Source: Paguma larvata (taxonomy: Eukaryota > Chordata > Mammalia > Carnivora > Viverridae). From it: DNA of 64,000 bases. Both the position numbers and the translations under genes were made by a program. Positions 56,750 through 64,000 of this stretch are shown piece after piece. The number at the start of each line of letters is the position of its first letter. The stretch's first letter is position 1. The notes below the pieces were generated by a model that saw only the letters and a list, made by a program, of their open reading frames with translations, made no database searches and was not told the DNA's origin. The stretch is taken from assembly GCA_030068075.1 (NCBI GenBank), contig CM057835.1:36197715-36261714 (forward strand), written 5' to 3'.

Positions 56750-57019
56750 TTTGTACTAGTATTTAACATAACATATATAACACAAGTAGTTGTAAACAAA
56801 AATGGTAAATCCAGAAGTCACCATTATCACAGATCCTTAAACGAAATGAATCTAAAAGAAGTGAAAAGAATTCTGAAAGAAGTGAAATTTAGCAACTATT
56901 TACTAACAACTGTTTTTTCTAAGTTTAGAATATCATATACTGAAGAATATATCAGCACTTATATGTTACATTCAATAAATGCAACCTTATTCCACATAGA
57001 ATACTGTGAGGAAAGAGTT

Positions 57020-57480
57020 AACACAGCAGGTCTCTTTTACTCACTCCATGCTAATCTCTGGGGCATTCCTGGAGCCATGGCAATGACCCCTGGCCAAACT
57101 CTGAGAACTAAACTCCTGGAATGTTCACAGTCACTGGGTAAGGATGTTAAAAGCAATGGGTCAGGATGTATCAGGCTGTCAGCATTGTTTAAAGTAATCA
57201 TCGAGATTTATGATGTGCACCTGGAATATGGTCAGGTCCTAAATTTTAGCTACAGGGCTAGCCACAGAAAGTCATGTCCATGTGATCCTCACAGAGGAAA
57301 GACATGGACGTTTGTGCCCGATCTTCCTGGCATTCACCTATATGTGTCTTTTTCCTGCTGTTCCTGTACTGTATCCTTTGCTGTTAATAAACCTTAGTCA
57401 TGAGGACATTATATTATATTGGGGGAGTCCTAGCAAACCAAATTAGTGGGCAGCCACTCATGGGACACTGCCCTCCCCCG
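57020..57480 (+). mobile_element. Possible LTR of an old endogenous retrovirus-like element
   Basis: CTGTACTGTATCCTTTGCTG, TTAATAAACCTTAGTCATGA and GGGGGAGTCCTAGCAAACCA resemble the 3' part of the LTR at 57720-58150. A 218-codon open frame runs across it (56741-57397) but begins in the neighbouring SINE and shows no known domain. Confidence 0.35.
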
Positions 57481-57484
57481 CCCA

Positions 57485-57715
57485 AAATGAACACCATTAA
57501 AGCATTTAATGGTTTGCCATAATACCTACTTCTCTCATTATTTTTCAGAAGCTAAATGATCATAATCACAATCTGCTTAAATGAATAAATTAATGTACAG
57601 AATAAAAGTTAATAAAGCAGGCACAAGATTCTTATGCCTAGAAAGGCTGGCTTACAACGTTGGTCCTTGGTTGGCAACTGGGAATTTGAATGATTTGAAC
57701 AGTTCCCTACACTGA
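57485..57715. other. Upstream intron, no recognised feature
   Basis: Nothing recognised. Confidence 0.35.
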
Positions 57716-57719
57716 TATA

Positions 57720-58150
57720 AAACTCAGCTCAAATGAGAAGTGTCTAACTGTGCCTAAACTGTTTGTATAAACAATGTGGTTTGTGCAAAACACCTGATTT
57801 CCTCCTGGGAGACTCAAATTTTGGTACATGCCAGGCAGAGGGTGCCTCCAAGACCAGCTCAGAATAAATACATTGACACTGAGTCTAATGAGTTTCCCCA
57901 ACTGATAACACTTCACATATGCTGTCACAATTTATTACGGGAGCACAGCGTGTGCGACTCCACTGGGAGAGGTTCTTGGAGGCTTGTGCCTGATTTCCTC
58001 CAGACTTTACCCCATGCACTTTTTCCCTTTGCCAATACTACTCTGTCTCCTTTCACTGTAATGTTAGCTGTTATTATGACTATATGCTGAATCCAGTGAG
58101 TCCTCCTAGCCAATCAACTAAACCTGGGGATGGCCTTTGGAACCCCCAAC
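57720..58150 (+). mobile_element. Probable solo LTR (ERVL-like)
   Basis: TGATTTCCTCCTGGGAGACT, GGGTGCCTCCAAGACCAGCT, CACTGGGAGAGGTTCTTGGA, CAGACTTTACCCCATGCACT and TAAACCTGGGGATGGCCTTT follow a widespread old mammalian LTR. It ends with AACCCCCAACACA. No retroviral coding sequence adjoins it. Confidence 0.6.
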
Positions 58151-58254
58151 ACAATCAGCATATGAAAACAGAAGTGTCTGTTAGGCCAAATGCTAAAATT
58201 CAAATTTGGGTTCAAATTTCAATTCTAACACTTACTAGTTAAACAATCCTAGCA

Positions 58255-58413
58255 GGGGCGCCAGGGGCCTCAGTCATTTAAGTGGCGAACTCTGATTTTG
58301 TCTCGGGTCATGTCTCAGGGTTTCTGAGTTCAAGCCCCACATTGGGTCCCTCTCCTGCTCATGCTCACTCTCTCTCTCCCTCTAAATTAATTAATTAATT
58401 AATTAAAATAAAA
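58255..58413 (+). mobile_element. Can-SINE with an internal deletion
   Basis: GGGGCGCCAGGGGCCTCAGT head. After CAAGCCCCACATTGGG the sequence jumps to TCCCTCTCCTGCTC, losing roughly 85 bp. The tail is a (TTAA)n run. The flanks AAACAATCCTAGCA (58241-58254) and AAACAATCCTAGTA (58414-58427) are the target-site duplication. Confidence 0.9.
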
Positions 58414-58429
58414 TAAACAATCCTAGTAA

Positions 58430-58670
58430 TGTTATTCTTTACTTGCATAAACCTGGGGCTCTTTATTCCTCTGAGAAAAACATGCCCACCTTATAATTTC
58501 ATTTCACTAAATTAAATGAAGTAATAGTACATACTCAGTAAATATTTAATAGTATTTTTAGAGGCACTTTCTTAGATGAAACAAAAAAATCAGGAATCTT
58601 TTATATCTGTACTCAAGTAATGATTATTCGAATGGCCACAGTAATACACAAAGAATCTCAGAGATAAACT
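58430..58670. other. Upstream intron, no recognised feature
   Basis: Nothing recognised. Confidence 0.35.
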
Positions 58671-58685
58671 TTAACCCTGAATCTT

Positions 58686-58928
58686 TTTTCTTTATTTGAG
58701 ACAGAGAGAGAGAGAGAGAGAGAGAGAACGCCCCACCCCCACCCCACGAGTGGATGTGAGTGGGGGAGGGGCAGAGAGAAAGGAGGAGGGAGACAGAGAA
58801 TCCCAAGCAGGCTCCGCACTATCAGTGCAAAGCCTGATGCAGGGCTCAAACCCACAACCCACGAGATCATGACCTGAGCTGAAATCAAGAGTCTGGTGGT
58901 TAACCGAGTGAGCCACACAGGCACTCCC
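58686..58928 (-). mobile_element. Can-SINE with (GA)n stretch and 13-bp duplication
   Basis: TTTATTTGAGACAGAGAGAG with a (GA)n run, an inserted CCCCACCCCCACCCCACG, and the head end GTGAGCCACACAGGCACTCC. The flank AACCCTGAATCTT is identical at 58673-58685 and 58929-58941. Confidence 0.93.
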
Positions 58929-58944
58929 AACCCTGAATCTTCAA

Positions 58945-59400
58945 CATTGATTCTATAAGTGATTTCCAGCCCACTTGACACGATTATTGGGTGAGCTCAA
59001 GGAGGTTAAATCTAAATAATAAGAACCTTTTCATTTCTAAACTTTATATTCATCTAGTCTTCAAACTGACCTCCCTAGTGATATGAATGCACTAATAAAT
59101 TAGTACCAGGACTATGCTTGACGGTTACATTTCTGAAATAACTAAACCTGGATTTTAGTACAAACCATTAACTTATATACATATGAGGCATAAAGTCCAA
59201 TCAACATAAGTATGAAACCTACATAGCTGTAAAAGCAAACCCCAAGGTAAGGGAAGTGAAACCCTGAAGTCATTCACTCCCGGCTATCAACTTACCCCAA
59301 AGTGGTTTTTCAAATGAATTCATATCCCAAATCCACATGTCCCACATGTCCTGTTGAAAAATAAATTTCCTAAAATCAGATTATTACAGAATAACTCTAT
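58945..59400. other. Upstream intron, no recognised feature
   Basis: Nothing recognised. Confidence 0.35.
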
Positions 59401-59409
59401 TCTCCCCCC

Positions 59410-59580
59410 TTTTTACTTCAGCCGTGCTATTCCACTGGACTTTAGGTCAGCACACCTAAAGGCAAAAACCATGTCTTATTCAGCTATTTCCCCAGTGCTG
59501 AGCACTGGAACATAATAGGTATTTAGTTAATGTCTAGTACATGAGTGAGTCAATGAATAAAGTATTACTGAAATTTAACA
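59410..59580 (+). mobile_element. L2 3' end, sense
   Basis: AAGGCAAAAACCATGTCTTA, TATTTCCCCAGTGCTGAGCA, ACATAATAGGTATTTAGTTA and GTGAGTCAATGAATAAAGTA follow the L2 3' end. Confidence 0.75.
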
Positions 59581-59584
59581 TCAA

Positions 59585-60430
59585 GCTCAGTGGAAACACT
59601 ATAAAAGATTCATTCTTCCTCTTAGAAATCTATCAGGATATTAACTTTCCAGGTGGGAAGGCCAAAGACAGATAGCACCAGGAGCAGGTACTGTTTATTC
59701 CTTATCCCGCCCCCACCCATCATGTTTTTCACTGCATTAGACTGCCAACTGAATTCAACTGACGATTCTCTGTGAGACTATCTATTCTTGTATTCTTGCT
59801 TCATTCAAGCCAGCCATGGCTATTCTATTCCTCTTGCTGGTGCAAGTGACCAAACCTCAACCAAGAGGACCCGAGGGGAAATCTGTTGGATGCATTCAGG
59901 AAAAGTTATCCTCTGTCGAAGATGCTGAAGGAGAAAGTATATACTTTTCTACCTTTGGATAATGTTTGTATAGAATATTTAGAAGTATATTTATAGCAGT
60001 CATCTTGACTCATGAGGGAAGCCAACGTCAACATGTTTAGGATAACAAAGTTAAAATATGGAAAGCTCCTGAAGATTTCATGGAGCCACTGAACAGGCCA
60101 ACCCTGAAATCTATGTCTAAACTTACTGTTACCTGAGATGATAAAACCCTCATTGTTTAACTGCGTATTCTGTTACTACAGTTGAAAGCATCCCAATACA
60201 CCATGCTGCAACCCACAATTATTGATTTACACAGGCATGTAAGCTATGAAGAAAAAAACAAGATGCGAATCAGTGAAGGGTCCAAATTAAGGAGTCTACT
60301 TTTACAGGAGATTGCACAGAAGCAGAATTTCAAAATAAATTTAATAGCTACAAAACAGAATTTGGTGTGTAACATGCCCATCTTGGACACAGCATTATTT
60401 AATCTATCCAGAATCACATATCCCTAAATT
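59585..60430. other. Upstream intron, no recognised feature
   Basis: Nothing recognised. The 81-codon frame 60182-60427 has no domain content visible. Confidence 0.35.
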
Positions 60431-60434
60431 ATTC

Positions 60435-60560
60435 AAACTTTAATAAATATCAAATATGTGCAAGACACTGTGCTAAGTAGTCTGATGCACGCGAATATGA
60501 AAAAGGCTCAGTGCCAGTCCTCAATGAGCCTGCAGTTCGGGGGAGAGAGGACAAGGTAAG
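60435..60560 (+). mobile_element. L2-like fragment
   Basis: ATCAAATATGTGCAAGACAC, TGTGCTAAGTAGTCTGATGC and CCTCAATGAGCCTGCAGTTC fit the motif series also seen at 5610 and 49295. Confidence 0.6.
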
Positions 60561-60564
60561 TCTG

Positions 60565-61700
60565 GGTGGCACTTCACAATTTATAAAATGCTTTGACATA
60601 TTTGCAACAGGTGCCACATCACAAGCGGCTGTAGTGCACAAAAGAGAGAAACTGGTGGGGGAGAATGACAGAGGAACTGGTTTGAGGTAGGAAAAGGAAA
60701 AAGGATATTTCAAGGGGACAAACCTGTGAGCTAAAATAAGGGAGGTAGGAAAATACAGAGATGTCTCGGGGACAGCAAACAAAAACTGGAAGACATGGTT
60801 GAAGGAATATGTTCAGAACAAGAAAAATCTTGATTAGCAAACTAAGGAGTTCAAAGAGCAATGGTGACCATAGTTTTCTAACGTTTTTACTATTATCTCT
60901 TTTATAGAAATGCCAAGTCAACACCTCAGAACACTGCAGTTTCAGAAAATGTACACCTTTCCTCCAAACCATGAACTCATGACACTAGGAAATAACACTG
61001 CCACCATCAACAAGGGCACACCCCTCAGATTGTGAGAAGTAGTTTTTGGAAAGGATCTAGTAGGAACTTCCTCCATGCCAGGGGCTCATACTATTTTCTG
61101 GCTATGAAGTCCCCAGAGTCTGCAAAGGTGGTGTTCGTATTTCTGCCCATCACAACCATAGCCCTGAGCTCCATAATCTGCCCTCTTCCCCCAGATTCTC
61201 ACCTCTGTGCAAGTAGTCTTTATTCTCGGTCTCTAATTTCTCAATTTCTCAACCCAGTGTAGTCTGGTGTCGCTTCAATGAAACAGTCTGATCAAGTTAC
61301 TCTAATATTCTAACTACCAAAACCAGTCTCTCTCTCTGAATCATTCTTAATGTCTCTGCCTCTCATTTTTCAAAGAGTCTATAAAAAACAAAACATCCTC
61401 TTTTCTTGTCTCCCAGGGTCATTCCTTGTTCTCCTCCTTTTCTGATCTTCCTCTGCAGTCTTCTTTACTAGTTCATCCCACTCTGCGTTATATCTGTCCC
61501 CAGGCTGTCACTCCAAACACTCTCCTTGGGAAATTTGCTGACTGTAAAGATTCGCCCCTGGTGTGCCAGTGGTTCCCATATCTGTGTCTACTTCTTGGGA
61601 CTCCCTCATTAGAATGCCAGCTCCTCCAATATGAGAATTATTTTTTCATACTTGAACCCTAAAAATCTTATAAAATGTCTGAAAACAGCAGAAAGGCATA
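60565..61700. other. Upstream intron, unassigned; C/T-rich part may be old LINE
   Basis: No gene. The C/T-rich plus-strand text at about 61130-61640 may be the upstream part of an L2, ending at 61930. Confidence 0.3.
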
Positions 61701-61719
61701 CATGATAAAGCATTTCCAC

Positions 61720-61930
61720 CCCACTATCATTTATCCTTTTCTAATGCTTTACTTTCCATTCTAGCACCAAACACTAATTTACACCAAAATACATATTGAT
61801 TAGTTTATTACTTATATTGCGAACTTCATGAGGGTGGAGATTCTGTTTAACGATTTTACTACAGCATGTGGAATAATACCTGGCACATGGCAGAACAGTT
61901 CAATAATCATTTGTTAAATAAATGAAAAAC
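61720..61930 (+). mobile_element. L2 3' end, sense
   Basis: ATTGCGAACTTCATGAGGGT, TAATACCTGGCACATGGCAG and TCATTTGTTAAATAAATGAA are the L2 terminal motifs. Confidence 0.75.
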
Positions 61931-61983
61931 TAGAAAGCAATATCGTGTAAGAAAAAAAACGCAGCTAAAATTAAAGCATTTTA

Positions 61984-62205
61984 GGGGCGCTTGGGTGGCT
62001 CAGTTGGTTAAGCGGCCAGCTTCGGCTCAGGTCATGATCTCACGGTCTGTGAGTTCAAGCCCCGCGTCGGGCTCTGTGCTGACAGCTCAGAGCCTGGAGC
62101 CTGCTTCAGATTCAGTATCTCTCTCTCTCTCTGCCCTTCCCCTGCTCATACTCTGTCTCTGTGTCTCTCAAAAATAAATAAACGTAAAAAAAAAAAAATT
62201 AAAAA
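61984..62205 (+). mobile_element. Can-SINE, full length, young
   Basis: GGGGCGCTTGGGTGGCTCAG through CCCCGCGTCGGGCTCTGTGC to CAAAAATAAATAAACGTAAA. A perfect 17-bp target-site duplication, AAAATTAAAGCATTTTA, lies at 61967-61983 and 62206-62222. Confidence 0.96.
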
Positions 62206-62224
62206 AAAATTAAAGCATTTTAAG

Positions 62225-62385
62225 GTTGTGTTCAGATACAGGATAAAGATAGGTGATTAATTTTAGACTTTTAAAGATTAAATATTATTGAAAATTTAAA
62301 GGTAACAACTAGTAAAGTACAAATAGAATGTACAACTTAAAAACCAAAGTTGAAAGAAAGAATATCAATCAATTAAAAGTAAAAT
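62225..62385. other. Upstream intron, no recognised feature
   Basis: AT-rich; nothing recognised. Confidence 0.35.
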
Positions 62386-62389
62386 GGTA

Positions 62390-62604
62390 GGGGCATTTAG
62401 GTGGCTATTGGTTAAGCATCCGACTCTTGATTTTGGCTCAGGTCACAGTCTCACGGTTCATGGATCGATCAAGCCCTGTGTCAGGGATTCTCTCTCTCTC
62501 CTTCTCTCTCTGTCCTTACCCCGTGTGCACGTGCTCTCTCTCAAAATAAATAAACATTAAATATATATAATATATATATATTAAAAATATATATATATTA
62601 AAAA
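62390..62604 (+). mobile_element. Can-SINE with an internal deletion and AT-rich tail
   Basis: GGGGCATTTAGGTGGCTATT head. After CCCTGTGTCAGGG it passes directly to ATTCTCTCTCT, missing about 35 bp. The tail is AAATAAACATTAAATATATA followed by a (TA)n run to about 62604. Confidence 0.88.
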
Positions 62605-62605
62605 A

Positions 62606-63120
62606 AAAGAATGAGCATCAAGCCATGAATAGACATGACGGAATCTTAAATGTATATTACCAAGTGAAAGAAACCAATCATGTACTGTATGATCTCGACT
62701 ATATAACATTCTAGAAAAAGCAAAACTATGAAGACAAAAAAAGATCCATGGTTGCCAGGGGTGGGGGTTGAGATTAAAAGGCAGATCCGAGAGCAGTTTT
62801 AGACAGTGAAAATACTCTCTATGATATATAATGATAGATACACGTCCCTATACATTGGTTCAAACCCTTACAATGTATACCACAAAAAGTGAACTCTTAG
62901 GTAAACTATGGACTTCGAGTGGTTATGATGGTCAATGCAGGTTTACCCTTGGTGAAAACATGTACCACTATGGTGAGTGAGGCTGATAACAGGGGAGCTA
63001 TGAGCAGCTAAAGGCAGGAGGCATAATGGGAAGTCTCTATACCTTCCTCTCTATTTTACTGTAAACCTAAAACTGCTCTTTAAAAAAGTCTAAAAAAATG
63101 AAAGCATGAAAGACACACAG
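62606..63120 (+). mobile_element. Old L1 3' end, sense
   Basis: TCATGTACTGTATGATCTCG, AAGATCCATGGTTGCCAGGG, TACAATGTATACCACAAAAA and CTAAAACTGCTCTTTAAAAA are the 3' end of an old L1 type. Confidence 0.75.
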
Positions 63121-63212
63121 AAAGGTGAAATAGCTTATATTGGACTAACCTTCCCATAAGCAACAATTACAATCTCTGGCCAAAATGTAAAAACCACTAT
63201 TGAAAAGCACTG

Positions 63213-63373
63213 GATAGGTTAAATAGGTGATGGGGATTGAGGAGCGCCCTTGTGATGAGTACCCGGTATTGTATAGAAGTGTTGAATCACTATATTGTAC
63301 ACGTAATACTAATATTACACTGTATGTTAACTAACTGGAATTAAATAAAAACATTTAAGAAATTAAAACAATT
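63213..63373 (+). mobile_element. 5'-truncated L1, about 160 bp
   Basis: TAGGTGATGGGGATTGAGGA, GTATTGTATAGAAGTGTTGA and TATTACACTGTATGTTAACT to the tail TTAAATAAAAACATTTAAGA are the terminal part of the carnivoran L1. GAAAAGCACTG is repeated at 63202-63212 and 63374-63384. Confidence 0.85.
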
Positions 63374-63384
63374 AGAAAAGCACT

Positions 63385-63555
63385 GTATATCAACCAAAAG
63401 ACAGAAAAGAGAGGCCAATCCTTGAAATAGGGGAACTGAGATTTGCCTTTATATGGTGGCTTGCCTGAGGGCAGATACCAGCCTGCATTGTGTTGAGTAG
63501 GTAAAACTCTAGAGGGAAGTCACTCAATGGCTCTCCGCATCAAATAATGAAGTTT
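63385..63555. other. Upstream intron, no recognised feature
   Basis: Nothing recognised. Confidence 0.3.
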
Positions 63556-63559
63556 GGCG

Positions 63560-64000
63560 CTAGCAGAGCAACTGGAAAGTGAAGAAGAAAATCCTAGATA
63601 TAACACCACGATCCTTAGCTGAGACCTGAACACACAACAAAGGAGACTCCAGAGGTCCCCCAAAAAAGCAACAGCCAAAATGGCTGAAAGAACTGAGCAA
63701 GATGTCAGGTGTTGCCCACTGCAGGAGAAACAGAGTTTGGAATTTAAGTCCAGCCAGCTTGACTGCCTGCTAGAACAAGAAAAAATCAACACTTTTTAGG
63801 AAAAACACAGAATTACCCATCACAAAAACATATTTAAAACATTCGGTATACAATAAAAAATTACTAGCCATGAAAATAAACAGGAAAATGTGACTACAGT
63901 CAAGAAAAAAAGAGTCAATATACCTTGGACAGAAGATTATCCAGATGTTGGAATTAGTTGACAAGGGCTATAACGTAGCTACTATAAATATGTTCAAGAA
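63560..64000 (+). mobile_element. Old L1 5'/ORF1 region, sense, runs off the window
   Basis: AACAGGAAAATGTGACTACA, ATCCAGATGTTGGAATTAGT and ACTATAAATATGTTCAAGAA fit the region before and in the ORF1 of an old L1. It continues beyond the right edge. Confidence 0.6.

Noticed and set aside
56741..57397. Longest open frame of the window (218 codons, plus)
   Set aside because: It begins at the edge of a SINE, crosses LTR-like sequence, shows no known domain and has no splice or start support.
1..64000. CRISPR arrays, operons, phage genes or bacterial promoters
   Set aside because: None present; repeats are interspersed mammalian elements without regular spacers.
45192..64000. GALNT1 promoter or CpG island inside the window
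   Set aside because: No CpG-rich promoter-like block was seen upstream of the leader exon; the first exon probably lies beyond 64000.

Overview
This window is nuclear DNA from a carnivoran mammal, most likely a cat (family Felidae). The main evidence is about 33 copies of the tRNA-derived Can-SINE in its felid form: a head reading GCGCCTGGGTGGCTCAG, a middle reading GCTCTGTGCTGACAGCTCAG, a TC-rich stretch and an AAATAAATAAA-type tail. Carnivoran L1 3' ends are also present. There are no bacterial-style genes, and almost every open reading frame is an accident of repeat sequence.

The only gene supported by protein identity is GALNT1 on the minus strand, encoding polypeptide N-acetylgalactosaminyltransferase 1, which starts mucin-type O-glycosylation in the Golgi. 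Reading right to left, the window holds the leader/first coding exon (45191-44950, ATG at 45088), coding exon 2 (36382-36208), coding exon 3 (8757-8591) and coding exon 4 (2848-2641). Together they give 689 coding nucleotides, residues 1 to 229 plus two bases of codon 230. That is the cytosolic tail, signal-anchor, stem and first half of the GT-A catalytic domain, including D156 and the D209-A-H211 metal/UDP site. All joins keep phase (1, 2, 1, 2) with GT..AG borders, and catalytic numbering matches mammalian GALNT1 without an indel. The promoter and first exon(s) lie beyond 64000; the rest of the catalytic domain and the ricin-type lectin domain lie below position 1.

Introns fill the rest. 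1-2640 is intron 4: an antisense L1, then an unassigned GC-richer block. 2849-8590 is intron 3, mostly single-copy, with MIR, L2, one SINE and a microsatellite. 8758-36207 (27.5 kb) is intron 2, packed with antisense and sense L1s, MIRs, L2, an LTR and many SINEs, with a 30-nt U6 snRNA fragment inside an old L1. 36383-44949 is intron 1, with L2 and SINEs. 45192-64000 is the intron upstream of the first coding exon, with L1s, MLT1 and other LTRs, L2 and SINEs.

No new biological system was found. The observations most worth a second look are: a cluster of three small upstream ORFs just before the GALNT1 start; coding exon 2 sitting between inverted SINEs (a possible circular-RNA or exon-skipping arrangement); the tailless U6 retropseudogene; a graded set of 5'-truncated L1 insertions with target-site duplications; a microsatellite that grew inside one arm of a local duplication; and three SINEs with different internal deletions.
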